64,000 nucleotides of DNA from Brevibacterium atlanticum (lineage in GTDB: Bacteria; Actinomycetota; Actinomycetes; Actinomycetales; Brevibacteriaceae): contig NZ_CP050152.1 in NCBI RefSeq assembly GCF_011617245.1, positions 2,594,503-2,658,502 on the forward strand, given 5' to 3'. Positions within the stretch are counted from its first letter, which is position 1; each line of letters opens with the position of its first letter. Shown here in pieces: positions 27,616 to 37,241 of this stretch. The notes under the pieces were generated by a model, which saw only the letters and a list, made by a program, of their open reading frames with translations, was not told the DNA's origin and ran no database searches. Position numbers and translations under genes: made by a program.

Positions 27616-29210
27616 CGCTCTTCCTCCAGCCAAACTCCACGTAGGCTGACCTGCGTCCACGCTCCCTTTGGTGGATGTGCGAAGCCGCGCACGTACTTGT
27701 GGGAAGCTTCGCCTTGAATCCGACGGAGCGTATACGTCAGCGGCATCTCCTCGAGCACTCGCTTCTCGACTTCCATGAAGAGTTCGTTGGAAAGACTGGT
27801 GTTCTTCGATCGCCTAGCCTCCGCGAGGAGGTCGTCGGTGCGTTTGTCGTTGAAGTCCATGAACTTCGCCCACCGACTGCCTGAAGCTACAAGCTCACTC
27901 AGGGCAGCCGGGTGACCGAATTTCAAAGAGGTTCCCCATGCAAAGCTCGGATAAGTCTTCGCTTCCACCGTCTCCTGGAAAGAGAGCCATTCTTGGCGAG
28001 TCAATCGTGGGTTAACCACGGAAGCCTGGAGGGAGGGCAACATCGCTTCGGCCGGCCTCGAAATCACGGAGTAGCTGCTTGTCGTGATGATGCTCAGGTC
28101 AAGGTCCTCTCGACCAGCCTTTCGAAGGAGATGCGAAGCACGTTCAGGGTCGTATTCGACCGTGCCTTCGAGCTGTGAAGCATATGGGGCGACCTCTTCA
28201 GGCACGAGGCCACCGGTGATCGGTCGACCGTGCCCTAGGTAGGCAGTCTCAAGCGCAGCTTCACGATCAATGCTGTAGGCGACGGCCTGCCTGACCCGTT
28301 TGTCATCGAACGGTGGCTTGGTGGTGACGAAGCCGAGTACACCGAAACCGAAGACGCTATCCGAGTAGACCTCGAGTTGGGGATTGTTCTCGATCACATC
28401 AACGTGAGTCGATGGAATGTAGTCGATCATGTCTACTGTCGCTGTGCGCAGGGCGGTCACTCGTGCGTAATCGTCTTCCATGGGGGTGAATTCGATGGCA
28501 TTCAGGTGCGGCAACCCCGGGACAAAGTAGTCGTCGAATCGTTCAATGACGATGCTGACTCCGGGCACCCTTTCGACGAAGGTGAACGGCCCTGTCCCCA
28601 TCACCTCCAGCAATGGGTCAGCACCCGACTCGATCCACGCTTTCGAGATGACGTTTGCGCAGGGGTCGGCAAGTGCGAAGGGAAAGGCTGTATCGGGTTC
28701 TCTGAGAGAGAAGACGATGGTGTCAGAGTCCGATTTGTCGACATGCTCAACTGAGCGGAAGAGAGGCGCGGCAGTTGAAGATGTGTCAGCGTCCATGATT
28801 CTGCGCATGGAAAACACCACGTCGTCAGCATTCATGGTGGAGCCATCGTGGAAGCGGACATCGCCACGGATCTTCACTCGGTATGTCTTGTCATCTGTCC
28901 AGCCGTGGTCCAATGCGAGGTCTGTGACGATCTCACCGTCCGGATCGTACTGGAGGAGACCGTTGTACAGCATCTGGCGAATCACGTCGGAGGCCGCGCC
29001 TGAACTGACATGGGGTTCGAAGTTCACCGGCTCCGTCGAGAGACCGTAGTGAAGGACTCCGCCTTGATTTGGCTCCCCGTCACCGGCGCTGATGTCGTTC
29101 CATGATTCTGGATAGTTGGTGACTGCACCACATCCTGCAAGGGCAAGTCCCATGCTTGCTGTCCCTGCTGCAGTGAGCATCTTTCGTCGGGTAAGGAATT
29201 CTCTGGTCAT
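27612..29210 (-). CDS. ABC transporter substrate-binding lipoprotein, family 5
   Basis: 532 aa from the ATG at 29210. The signal peptide has a basic start (TRRKML) and the lipobox LALAGC at about residues 21-26, so it is probably exported and lipid-anchored; the double arginine may indicate Tat export. The SBP_bac_5 body shows the hallmark VRFHDGSTMNADDVVFSMRRIM. It binds peptides, opines or similar ligands and delivers them to the DppBC-like channel. First gene of the operon. Confidence 0.92.
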   Translation of the reverse strand: MTREFLTRRKMLTAAGTASMGLALAGCGAVTNYPESWNDISAGDGEPNQGGVLHYGLSTEPVNFEPHVSSGAASDVIRQMLYNGLLQYDPDGEIVTDLALDHGWTDDKTYRVKIRGDVRFHDGSTMNADDVVFSMRRIMDADTSSTAAPLFRSVEHVDKSDSDTIVFSLREPDTAFPFALADPCANVISKAWIESGADPLLEVMGTGPFTFVERVPGVSIVIERFDDYFVPGLPHLNAIEFTPMEDDYARVTALRTATVDMIDYIPSTHVDVIENNPQLEVYSDSVFGFGVLGFVTTKPPFDDKRVRQAVAYSIDREAALETAYLGHGRPITGGLVPEEVAPYASQLEGTVEYDPERASHLLRKAGREDLDLSIITTSSYSVISRPAEAMLPSLQASVVNPRLTRQEWLSFQETVEAKTYPSFAWGTSLKFGHPAALSELVASGSRWAKFMDFNDKRTDDLLAEARRSKNTSLSNELFMEVEKRVLEEMPLTYTLRRIQGEASHKYVRGFAHPPKGAWTQVSLRGVWLEEER

Positions 29211-29250
29211 TGAGACTCCGTCGTAGGCTTCGTTGCACTGCGAATACGTC

Positions 29251-29262
29251 GAGTATACATGG
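29251..29262. promoter_or_regulatory. Candidate GntR/FCD operator upstream of the ABC operon
   Basis: GAGTATACATGG contains the GTATAC core often found in FCD-type GntR operators, about 45 bases upstream of the first gene's start. It could equally be the -10 element (TATACT on the minus strand). Weak, position-based call. Confidence 0.3.
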
Positions 29263-29691
29263 CGCATTCTTGGAAGATCAATAGCTTTCTTGGGTCACCT
29301 TTGTCCCAGCAAGAGACTTGCTTTCATGCCTGCAAGAACCAGACTGAACTTCCTCGGTGTCGTCGTTGCCTATCTTCTTCCTTCTTCACAATCGACAATC
29401 TGAGAGCTCCAGTAACGGGCCCGCGATCCTCAGGCGAAACAGCCCTCGATTGACGAACCGTCGTCAAAGCACGCCGCTCACTGACCGGAGGCCACCCTCG
29501 GGAAGGGTGCGAAGGAGACAACGAGGCTCCTGTAACGGACTACGGGCGCGGCGAGAGAAATTTCGAGCATTTTGCGCAACGGAGTGAGACCTGAAGTCCC
29601 TGGCTCAAGAGCAAGGGTCAGTTCGTTTCTCAAGTTTCAGGGCCTCCTACAAGCCCGAATAGATCCAATCAGTACCGGCCAATTAGGGACG
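29263..29691. other. Non-coding stretch upstream of the ABC operon
   Basis: No frame shows protein-like composition on either strand. No strong hairpin was found. Confidence 0.3.
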
Positions 29692-29945
29692 TCAAGTGCG
29701 AGACTGGTTGGGAAGCGTGTATAGGGATCGCTCCAGTGTGTGCTGGATAGCCGCACTTTGGGCAACCGAGTCGTAGCTGAAGGAGTCCCCGATGTTCTCA
29801 AGAATTTCAGCGAGCAAAGTTCCCTGAGGCGTCGACGCTAATATAGAGGTCTTCTCGGTAGGCGCCCGGCCCAGTCGTCGGGGCAAAAGACGTCAATCCT
29901 CGTGTCGACGATGCGCTCCGGCAGCGGAAGATCTTTCTCATCGAC
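29692..29945 (-). pseudogene. Possible frameshifted small gene remnant
   Basis: Two adjoining minus-strand frames look coding: VDEKDLPLPERIVDTRIDVF followed by CPDDWAG (about 29860-29945), and GTLLAEILENIGDSFSYDSV to a stop at 29692. A shift between them near 29830-29870 would join them into one protein of about 80 residues. The family is not recognised. It lies immediately downstream of the LRV/propeller gene. Confidence 0.22.
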
Positions 29946-29949
29946 TGCA

Positions 29950-32340
29950 TCAGCTGAACTGCCGGCCTGCCTCGTAGACCTTGACGCTGCCGTTCGGGGT
30001 GCCGCGGAGCAGGAGGTAGAGGTAGTACTCATCGCCGCTGCCCGTGTCCGGAGTCGTCACGCCGCAGACCGTGTCTCCTGCCCGAATCTCGTCCCGGGCG
30101 GACAGGTACTGCATGGTCTTGCCGTTGCCGAAGTAGTACTCCCCACCTCCGTAGTCACCATCCTCGTAGGGCTGGATGAGTTCACAGGTGTCGACCTTCA
30201 CGCCTTTGGGGAACTGCTCGGAACGGACCGTCGGCGGGTTCGACGTCTGCCCGTCACCGAGGACGTCATCGAGCGATGACATCATTTCGGGTGTCGCCGA
30301 TCTGCTCGCCTCGGTGTCATTGCCGGCGGCGACCGCCTCGGCGAATTTCTGCACCTCAGCCATGGCCGGCGTACGAACGTCGCCGGAAGGCACGTGGTAG
30401 ACGGTGTCCTGATGGGCGAAGGACTTCCCGTCCCAGCGGTAGAGGACATCGGCATTCGCGGACTTCTCGCATGCTGTGCATCCGTCATCACCGTAGGTGC
30501 CGATGCCGCCGACGTTGAGTTCCAAGTACTGCCCCATCGGGCTCACCGAGGTGAAGTAGGGCTTGGGCGCGTATCCGGAAATGTCTGCCGAGTTGCCGCG
30601 ATCCTCGACATCGTCCCAGAGCTCGATGGAGTCGAGCAGGTTGAGATCCTCATCGTAGATTCCGATCGACGGGTAGATGTAGGTGCCCCCGCCGTTGCAG
30701 CTGAACTCGATGGCGGTCAGGGCCTTCGTGCCCATCCGAGTCGTTGTGAACTTCTCCATGGCGATGCCGGAATAGTGACCGTCATCGGCGCTGGCCTCAC
30801 CGTCGGAGAATTCCACTTCATGCTCCGGCTTCGGCTCCAGTGGACCGTCTCCGAGGTAGTAGTCCTCGTAGGCGAGGCCGAACTCCACGCATCCCGGCGG
30901 AGTCGACAGCTTCGCGTTCTTGAACGCGTCTGCACCGGGGAACTTCGCGATCGCGCCACCGTCGCCGAGGTTGTAGCCGGGATCGCCCTTGACGGTGTCA
31001 ACGTCGCTGGAATCGGTGAAGTCGAAGACCTCAAGCACGCCGTCGGACATGATCATGAGATGCGTACCCGAGACGGTGAAGCTGTAGACTTCAGCATCGA
31101 CGCGCCACAGTTCCTGTCCCGAGTCGACGGCCAGGCCGTGAACTCCCGCATCGTCGGCGATGACGAGCACTTTGTCCTCGATCGTCCAGTTCGGTCGCAG
31201 CCGCGGCTCACCGAGGCCGGTCGCCGTCGCCGCTTCCTCGCTGAGGTCGGATTTCCATAGGACTGAGTCGGCGTCGACGGCGACCACCGTCTTGCCGTCC
31301 GAAACCACCCAGGGCCCGTCTTTACCAGCGCCCACCATGCGCACGGTGGCCTCGGGATCGACGTTCACATCGGGGTAGGGGGTGCCGGACGGCGAGCGGA
31401 GTTTGCCGTCGTCGTTGACGGTGACCGGCACCGCCTCGGTGGTGAGGTCCTTCACCTCGGCGGCGTCGGTGTTTTCATTGTCCGTACCGTCGGACGAGTC
31501 ATCTGACTTCGAGCCATTCGAGACGTCGCCCGGCTTGAGGGTGACTTCGCCGTCTTTCAAACTGATTCTCCGGTCGCCGCAGACCACGAAGTCGGCATTC
31601 CACGTGCAGTCGATGGGTGTGCCGGCGAGCTTCGGACCGGAGTCCTTCGCATCGTCGTCGGCAGGATCGCCCGCATCTGCCTCGGGGTCCTCGTCGACGA
31701 CGTCGGCTGGATCTGGTTCCGTCACATCGGCGTGCGGGACCGGTGCCATCCAGGTCGGCTGCAGGGTCTTCTCGTGGAGAGCCATGATCACCGACTGTCG
31801 GGGGTCGACGACGCGGACGAGCTGCTGCTCAACGTCGGCGTCATCGTCTGCTTGCAGTTGGGTCAATTGGGCGTTGCGCCCGACGTCGGCGAGATCAACG
31901 GCCGCCTTCTGACTGGGTGCTTTGTCATAGTCGGAGCCGGAGAGGAAACGCGCGCCGAAGAATCCTCCGGTCACAGCGAGGACGAGGACGAGTGCGGTTC
32001 CAATGCCCAGCATCCATTTCCGTTTGTTGTTCTTTCGGTTCTGCGGGGAGGGCAAGGACCCGGCGGGCGAAGCAGGCACATGTTGGTGGGCGAGTTGTTG
32101 TGGCATGCTCTGCTGACCACCTGAGGTCCAGCCTCGGCGAGCGAGCGCGTCCTCGATGGCCGGATCCTGGTGAGTGGCTAGCCAGGCGAGCAGGTCCGGA
32201 TAGGCGTTCGGGTGAGCGGCGATGTCGGGGAGCAGGTCAGGTCGGGTCCCTGCGATCCTCTGCAGATCAGAGGGGGAAGCATCAGCTGAATGAACGATGT
32301 CGCGGTCGGGGTCCTTCCCAGGACCGAGGCTCTTTCCCAT
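29950..32340 (-). CDS. Membrane-anchored protein with LRV-type N-terminus and beta-propeller-like exterior
   Basis: 796 aa. A cytoplasmic N-terminus (residues 15-75) reads like the variant leucine-rich repeat domain of actinobacterial membrane proteins: SDLQRIAGTRPDLLPDIAAHPNAYPDLLAWLATH. One transmembrane helix follows at about 105-128 (MLGIGTALVLVLAVTGGFFGA). The large extracellular part has an acidic Asp-rich linker (about 200-300) and PQQ-like propeller blades (GPWVVSDGKTVVAVDADSVLWKS, GLAVDSGQELWRVDAE). Four cysteines near CVEFGL and DGCTACEKS may form disulfides. Function unknown; possibly envelope sensing or scaffolding. Confidence 0.65.
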   Translation of the reverse strand: MGKSLGPGKDPDRDIVHSADASPSDLQRIAGTRPDLLPDIAAHPNAYPDLLAWLATHQDPAIEDALARRGWTSGGQQSMPQQLAHQHVPASPAGSLPSPQNRKNNKRKWMLGIGTALVLVLAVTGGFFGARFLSGSDYDKAPSQKAAVDLADVGRNAQLTQLQADDDADVEQQLVRVVDPRQSVIMALHEKTLQPTWMAPVPHADVTEPDPADVVDEDPEADAGDPADDDAKDSGPKLAGTPIDCTWNADFVVCGDRRISLKDGEVTLKPGDVSNGSKSDDSSDGTDNENTDAAEVKDLTTEAVPVTVNDDGKLRSPSGTPYPDVNVDPEATVRMVGAGKDGPWVVSDGKTVVAVDADSVLWKSDLSEEAATATGLGEPRLRPNWTIEDKVLVIADDAGVHGLAVDSGQELWRVDAEVYSFTVSGTHLMIMSDGVLEVFDFTDSSDVDTVKGDPGYNLGDGGAIAKFPGADAFKNAKLSTPPGCVEFGLAYEDYYLGDGPLEPKPEHEVEFSDGEASADDGHYSGIAMEKFTTTRMGTKALTAIEFSCNGGGTYIYPSIGIYDEDLNLLDSIELWDDVEDRGNSADISGYAPKPYFTSVSPMGQYLELNVGGIGTYGDDGCTACEKSANADVLYRWDGKSFAHQDTVYHVPSGDVRTPAMAEVQKFAEAVAAGNDTEASRSATPEMMSSLDDVLGDGQTSNPPTVRSEQFPKGVKVDTCELIQPYEDGDYGGGEYYFGNGKTMQYLSARDEIRAGDTVCGVTTPDTGSGDEYYLYLLLRGTPNGSVKVYEAGRQFS

Positions 32341-32495
32341 ACAACAGATGTTATCAGTGGAAACAGTCGGGAAATCTGGCGTTGTCGCACTTCTTCATCA
32401 GCAGAAAAGAGACTTGCCGACGATATTCCTCCGGGCACGGACAGTGCTCTCCAGTAGTAACCCGCGGCGCAGTGTTCAGCGCCGAACGGGGAGAG

Positions 32496-32978
32496 TCACA
32501 GTAGAACCTCATCCCTGGCGGCCGAAGCGGCGACTTCGTTCTTCAGACCGTCACGAGGGACGACATCAACTGCTCGTCCGAGAAGCTCTTCTGCCAATGT
32601 GCCCATCCACATCAGGTTGAACAAGCCCACTGATGGGTCCAAGTCGACCAGCAAATCGATGTCACTGTCGGGCCCGTCGTCGCCTCGGGCAACGCTGCCG
32701 AACACTGAGATATTACTGGCGCCGAGCTCGGCAAATGAGTCCGTGAGCTCTTTCGCGTGCCGCCTCACCAAGCGAAGCGTTGCTGGCTCAGGAACAGCCT
32801 TGAGGGTAAAGCCGACTGCGTGGAGAAGTGCATTCAAAGCCGACACGCCAGGCTCACGCCGGCCTCGCTCGTAGTCGCTGATCACGCTCTGCGGAATGTC
32901 AGCGAGGCGAGACAGCGCAGTCTGCGTCAACCCGGCCTCTTGGCGGGCTTGCCGAAGAATGACAGCCGCTGTGCTCAT
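32496..32978 (-). CDS. HTH-XRE plus MNT-type nucleotidyltransferase (antitoxin-like)
   Basis: 160 aa. An N-terminal XRE helix-turn-helix (about residues 5-60: LRQARQEAGLTQTALSRLADIPQSVISDYERG) is joined to a minimal nucleotidyltransferase domain (about 75-155) with the hallmark GSVARGDDGPDSDIDLLVD, holding the GS and DxD metal-binding motifs. MNT proteins usually pair with HEPN (HepT) toxins and neutralise them by AMPylation. No HEPN-like partner is seen in the 155-base downstream gap or upstream. Confidence 0.8.
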   Translation of the reverse strand: MSTAAVILRQARQEAGLTQTALSRLADIPQSVISDYERGRREPGVSALNALLHAVGFTLKAVPEPATLRLVRRHAKELTDSFAELGASNISVFGSVARGDDGPDSDIDLLVDLDPSVGLFNLMWMGTLAEELLGRAVDVVPRDGLKNEVAASAARDEVLL

Positions 32979-33050
32979 ACCACTACTTTATCGCTAATTC
33001 GCTATATGCAAAAGGATCGAAGGCCCTTCCCAACTGCCAGTATTCTCTTG

Positions 33051-33971
33051 CTACAACCCGATGAACTCCCGCATCGCCGACAGCTCACGCCTTGCCTGCG
33101 ACAGACCCATTCGATGGGCGGCCGACAGCCGTGAGAGATCGCGGGTGCTGTTGTCGACGGGCATGCGTTCGGGAACGAACACGTGGGCTTTGCCCTCTTC
33201 TTCGAGAGCGAAGATGCGTTCACGGGTCTCGTTGTACCGTTTCCACCGTGTCAGCAGCGCATCTGCCAGGGCCGGGTAACGACGGAAGATTCCGCGAAAG
33301 ACGGCCGGGAAACGTTGGGGAACCTTCTTGTATGCGCGTTCCTGGGTGAGGACGATGACGAACTTCTCGAAGCCTTCGCGCTGTGCCTGGCTGAGAGCGA
33401 TTCCGCCGTCCTCGCCCATGGCTCCATCGACGTAGACGTGCCCATCCAGGTGCACCGGCGGCATGAGCCCGGGCATCGTCGATGATGCGCGGACGCGGAC
33501 CATGAGGTCATCGATGTGCGGGGTGTCTTTGCGCGACCAGACAACCTCGTCGCCGGATTCTGCGTCGAAAGCGGTGATGCGCATATCACCAGGGTTGGAG
33601 TTGAACGTCTCCCAGTCGAACGGCAGTGCCTGATCGGGAGCACCGGCGCGCTGGTAGATGTACTCCGCGTTGAACATGCCCTGGCCACGAGCGAAGTAGC
33701 GCCATCCCCCGAATTGCTCGTCTGCGGCGAAGTCGACGAATGACTGACGGGCTCGCCATACATCGCGAGACAGGTAGTTCACGGCGTTCGAAGCGCCAGC
33801 GCTGATGCCGGCAACCCAATCGAAGTCGAGACCAGCTTTGAGCAAGCTGACGGCCACGGCGCTGGTGAGAGAGGCACGCATCCCACCGCCTTCGAAGATG
33901 AGTGCGGTATCGCTGATTCGTGTCGTCTTTTCCGTGCTCGCGGTCTGCTCCGTGTCCGTCATGGTCGCCAT
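33051..33971 (-). CDS. Patatin-like phospholipase
   Basis: 306 aa lipid acyl hydrolase. The oxyanion-hole glycine run is LIFEGGGMRASL (about residues 28-39), the nucleophile elbow GISAGAS (GxSxG, about 56-62) and the catalytic aspartate DGAMGEDGG (about 190). The HVHLDG strand precedes the Asp. It resembles the bacterial YjjU/RssA-like subgroup of cytosolic patatins. The start could be MATMTDT or the MTDT three codons in. Substrate not predictable. Confidence 0.88.
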   Translation of the reverse strand: MATMTDTEQTASTEKTTRISDTALIFEGGGMRASLTSAVAVSLLKAGLDFDWVAGISAGASNAVNYLSRDVWRARQSFVDFAADEQFGGWRYFARGQGMFNAEYIYQRAGAPDQALPFDWETFNSNPGDMRITAFDAESGDEVVWSRKDTPHIDDLMVRVRASSTMPGLMPPVHLDGHVYVDGAMGEDGGIALSQAQREGFEKFVIVLTQERAYKKVPQRFPAVFRGIFRRYPALADALLTRWKRYNETRERIFALEEEGKAHVFVPERMPVDNSTRDLSRLSAAHRMGLSQARRELSAMREFIGL

Positions 33972-34006
33972 CCTAGCGAAAACTACTCTTCAGTAAGCAC
34001 GGTGAT

Positions 34007-34022
34007 GCTCTCCGAAGAGAGC
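34007..34022. terminator. Short hairpin GCTCTC-CGAA-GAGAGC
   Basis: A perfect six-base stem with a CGAA tetraloop lies in the gap between the nuclease-like gene and the patatin gene. There is no T-tract on either side, so terminator function is uncertain. Confidence 0.25.
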
Positions 34023-34104
34023 GCCTCCATCAGGCCGGGAGACTCAAATCAGCGGCTCCGGAGCCTCACTCCAAGTCGAGTCCGTCGAGCTGGTGATCCA
34101 ACGC

Positions 34105-34224
34105 TTAGAGCACTAGGAGTGCACCGGCACAGGTCGTCGACATGAGGTAGGAGACCTTGAGAACGTTGTCATTCTTGACGGCGGTGACCACGGCACAACT
34201 AGCCGGCGAAAGTACTGCACTCAC
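34105..34224 (-). CDS. Possible 39-residue ORF coupled to the nuclease-like gene
   Basis: The GTG start overlaps the preceding stop in a GTGA, as in real operons, and the peptide (VLSPASCAVVTAVKNDNVLK...) has a hydrophobic tail ending in AGALLVL. No family and no ribosome site of note. It may be chance or a decayed gene start. Confidence 0.2.
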   Translation of the reverse strand: MSAVLSPASCAVVTAVKNDNVLKVSYLMSTTCAGALLVL

Positions 34225-34721
34225 AACCCCTCAGTCATATCGTTCAGAGAATCGTAGGCGGCTTTCATTTCACCGATCACATCTTCGCCGAGACCTTCAA
34301 TCTGACGAACAGTAGGCTGCCGTCCGTTCGTGTGCCGGCTATAGCGTGCAACTGACTCAATGTCGTTACTGGGCACTTCGCGTGCGAGCGTCAGGTCGAA
34401 ATCTTCGGTCCCGAAGACCAAAAAGACGGCGGTATCGAAGTCGAAACTCCTGAAAGGGCTGAACTTTCCGGATTTCCCCGCAGCACGAGCACCCATGGCC
34501 TTGACCTGAATTCGACGGCCCTCGCGATCGGTCACGTCATGTGATTTCGTGGAATTCGGCTCTAGAATTCCACCACGCGCGCGCAACACCACCTGTTCCG
34601 CAATGTCGCCCAGGGGCTTGTTATTCGTGCGGACCAGTCCTCGGTCACGAAGCTCGGAAATGACATTCGCTTCCAATCGAAGCAGATCTTTCACCCGAAA
34701 GCTCGACAGATCCGACAACAT
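34221..34721 (-). CDS. Hypothetical protein, PD-(D/E)xK nuclease-like
   Basis: 166 aa. A helical N-terminus (LLRLEANVISELRDRGLVRTNNKPLGDIAEQVVL) is followed by HDVTDREGRRIQVKAMG and the strand DTAVFLVFG. The acidic residue in GDIAE together with the D...QVK pair resembles the active-site layout of PD-(D/E)xK nucleases and the DUF6998-type family; the assignment is by pattern only. Lower GC than its neighbours. The ATG at 34721 gives MLSDLSSFRVKDLL. Confidence 0.55.
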   Translation of the reverse strand: MLSDLSSFRVKDLLRLEANVISELRDRGLVRTNNKPLGDIAEQVVLRARGGILEPNSTKSHDVTDREGRRIQVKAMGARAAGKSGKFSPFRSFDFDTAVFLVFGTEDFDLTLAREVPSNDIESVARYSRHTNGRQPTVRQIEGLGEDVIGEMKAAYDSLNDMTEGL

Positions 34722-34791
34722 TGTGGGTGCTCCCTTGCCTAGTGAATAGACGAGTACTCGCTCGGTGCAACAGACTCGTTCGGCTATTTAC

Positions 34792-36831
34792 CTATCGCAT
34801 GAAGGTAGGCCGTACCTGCCCCAAGCCTTCCCACATCATCCGCTGCCTGAGCGCCGGTGCGAGGACCAACGCGGCGATGACGCTGCCGGCGAGCAGCATC
34901 CAAGCGCCGAAGTAGGTGAAGAGTTTGAGTTCCGGCGCCAGAGCCGGGCCGAAGTCGGCGGCCATGAGGATGACCCCGCCGAGGATCAGCGCCGTCGAGA
35001 CGATCACCTGAATGAACTGTTCAACCGTGGAGACCAGCAGGTTCTTGATCGTCGAGATATTCAGCCCGCTGGTGCCGACATCGAGTGTGCCGTCCTGGAG
35101 GTGTCCGGCAATGCGCGAGAGTTGCCCGGGAAGCTCGGCGATCTGCGGCGCGGTCGCAGCCGCATAGAGGGTGAGTTCCTGTCGGTCGATGCCCAATCCC
35201 CCGACCTCACGCAGAAGCGTCTTCCCGTTCTGGGTGACTAGAGAGAGCAGATTGAGTTCGGGGACGAGTCGCGTGATCGACCCCTCGAGAGTACTGATCG
35301 CTCGGAATGCCGTCGCCACCGAGGCCGGCATCGGGAATCCGAAGTCGACGACGAAGTCGATGAGTTCACCGAACAAGGCCGCCGAGGTGGATCCCGGCAA
35401 TCCGTCCCCGTACTTGAGCATGATCTGCCCGATCTCACGCTGAAGTTCACGCAGGTTCACGTCACTCGGTGTGCCGAGGAGCTCGAGAATCGCGGCTGTT
35501 GCAGCCTGCGAGTTCTGCGAGTCGAAGGCCATGAGCAACAGCGCGATGGCGCGACGATCCCGCTTGTCGATGCGGCCGACGGCACCGAAGTCGACGAGCC
35601 CGGCCCGGCCCGCCTTCGAGATGACGATGTTGCCGGGATGGAGATCGGCGTGGAAGATTCCCTTACCGAGAACCTGGCGCACAACCATGAGGAAGAGGTC
35701 CTGGGCGATCTCTCGGCGAGCGATGTCCGAGAGGTGGTCGACCACCTCGGCGGCGTGGGACAACGGCACGCCTTCGACAAGATCCATGACGAGGACGAAC
35801 TCACCGGACAGGTGCTTGTACACGTGTGGGATGTGGACGGTGGAGTCGGTCTTCGTCGTGGATCGGCCGGTCTCATCGGCGAGCCTGAGTGCCTCGATAT
35901 GGCCGAGCTCGCCGCGGTAGTCGAGTTCGCCCTGGAGGGAATCGACGAAGCTACGGGCGAGCTTGCCGATGCCGATCTTCTTCGCCCATTCCGTGGTGCG
36001 CTCGAGTCGTTCGGCCAGCGTCAGGACGATATCGCAGTCGGCGCGGACCTGCTTGCGGATCTTCGGTCGCTGCACCTTCACGGCCACGGCCTGGCCTTCC
36101 CAGGTCACGGCACGGTGGACCTGGGCGACGGAGGCACCAGCGAAGGGGATTTCGTCGAACTCGGCGAACACCTCGGCGACGGGTTTGCCCCATTCGGACT
36201 CGAGCTGGTGTTTGACCTCGGAGAACGGGACGGGTTTCACCCCGGCTTGGAGGGTGGAGAACTCTTCGACGAACTCGTGCGGGATCATGTCACCGCGGGT
36301 GGCGATGAACTGGCCGAGCTTGATGAACGTGACTCCCGAGGCGGCCAGAGCATCACGGGTGGTCGAGGCGATCTCGCGCAGGGACACTCGCAGCGTCGGG
36401 ATCCTCGGTTTGAGGTAGCGGGCGAGCCCGAATTTGATGAGGATCTTCTGGATCTGTGCGAGTCGGTTGAGGCGGCGATACCAGGTGGGGATCTTCGGCG
36501 CGCTGCGGATGAGTGAACTGAGCGTGCCCGAGGGCATGATGAGTTCGATGGCGAGGAGGACGAACATCTGGATGACGATGAACCAGGCGAAGAGGAGCAG
36601 AAAGACCATGATCGCCGGGAAGCTCATCGACAGGTTCGGGTATTGGTCGGATTCGGAGATGCCGAGCAGCTTGTAGGCCTGGAGGGTGATCGGCCAGATC
36701 GACAGGCCCATGATGAGGGAGACGATGGTGTTCCGGGCGGCTCCGGTACCGGTGAGCATCATCCGCCGGACGAGGAATCCGACGATGAGCGCGCTGAGGA
36801 CGCCCAGTCCGATGGTGTAGAGGATCGTCAC
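34792..36831 (-). CDS. UbiB/ABC1-family atypical kinase (AarF-like)
   Basis: 679 aa. Four or so N-terminal transmembrane helices (about residues 1-105), a UbiB kinase-like domain (about 150-480) and two C-terminal helices (about 620-665). Kinase landmarks: the KxGQ motif in [16 protein letters not shown], the alanine-rich loop ASVAQVH, the lysine in VAVKVQRP, the catalytic segment [13 protein letters not shown] and the metal-binding [10 protein letters not shown]. The family supports isoprenoid quinone synthesis or lipid handling; in actinobacteria the target is presumably menaquinone-related or a lipid. The extra N-terminal membrane domain is longer than in E. coli UbiB. Confidence 0.87.
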   Translation of the reverse strand: MTILYTIGLGVLSALIVGFLVRRMMLTGTGAARNTIVSLIMGLSIWPITLQAYKLLGISESDQYPNLSMSFPAIMVFLLLFAWFIVIQMFVLLAIELIMPSGTLSSLIRSAPKIPTWYRRLNRLAQIQKILIKFGLARYLKPRIPTLRVSLREIASTTRDALAASGVTFIKLGQFIATRGDMIPHEFVEEFSTLQAGVKPVPFSEVKHQLESEWGKPVAEVFAEFDEIPFAGASVAQVHRAVTWEGQAVAVKVQRPKIRKQVRADCDIVLTLAERLERTTEWAKKIGIGKLARSFVDSLQGELDYRGELGHIEALRLADETGRSTTKTDSTVHIPHVYKHLSGEFVLVMDLVEGVPLSHAAEVVDHLSDIARREIAQDLFLMVVRQVLGKGIFHADLHPGNIVISKAGRAGLVDFGAVGRIDKRDRRAIALLLMAFDSQNSQAATAAILELLGTPSDVNLRELQREIGQIMLKYGDGLPGSTSAALFGELIDFVVDFGFPMPASVATAFRAISTLEGSITRLVPELNLLSLVTQNGKTLLREVGGLGIDRQELTLYAAATAPQIAELPGQLSRIAGHLQDGTLDVGTSGLNISTIKNLLVSTVEQFIQVIVSTALILGGVILMAADFGPALAPELKLFTYFGAWMLLAGSVIAALVLAPALRQRMMWEGLGQVRPTFMR

Positions 36832-37049
36832 CCGTCAGCCCTTCCGTCGTCTGTACCCGTTTGTGTCCAGCGCCTTCGAGAGGCGCGGTCGGCCATCTGC
36901 GGTGCCGAGGTTCGGCGCCGTCACCAGCCTAGTAGATGCCTCGCGGGTCGGGAGTGGCTGTGAGTGGGAGTTTGCAGTGGATTGAGGATGACGTAGAAAA
37001 GCCTGCCGGACGGCACATATCATTCAACCAATGATGAAGGGGGTTCGCT

Positions 37050-37226
37050 ATGAATATAGATTCCCAACTCGACGCGTCTGATTCGAAAGATCGGTTGGAA
37101 CCGTCATTGGCTGGCGACCCGGCGAGAGACTATTCCCTGGTCGACCTCATTTCGATGCGCCAGGAGGCTGGCGCTGATTTCGAACCCGAACAAATGGGAC
37201 TTCGAGCACGGGTGCCGGATTTCTGA
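37050..37226 (+). CDS. Small acidic hypothetical protein, 58 aa
   Basis: The ATG at 37050 is preceded by AAGGGGG about nine bases upstream, and the codons look normal for this genome. It encodes MNIDSQLDASDSKDRLEP, then DYSLVDLISMRQEAG and a C-terminus RARVPDF. No known family. It converges with the antitoxin-like gene on the other strand (16-base gap). Its acidic, disorder-prone start and helical end resemble small antitoxin or adaptor proteins, but this is speculation. Confidence 0.4.
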   Translation: MNIDSQLDASDSKDRLEPSLAGDPARDYSLVDLISMRQEAGADFEPEQMGLRARVPDF

Positions 37227-37241
37227 GCTTATGGGCGGCGG

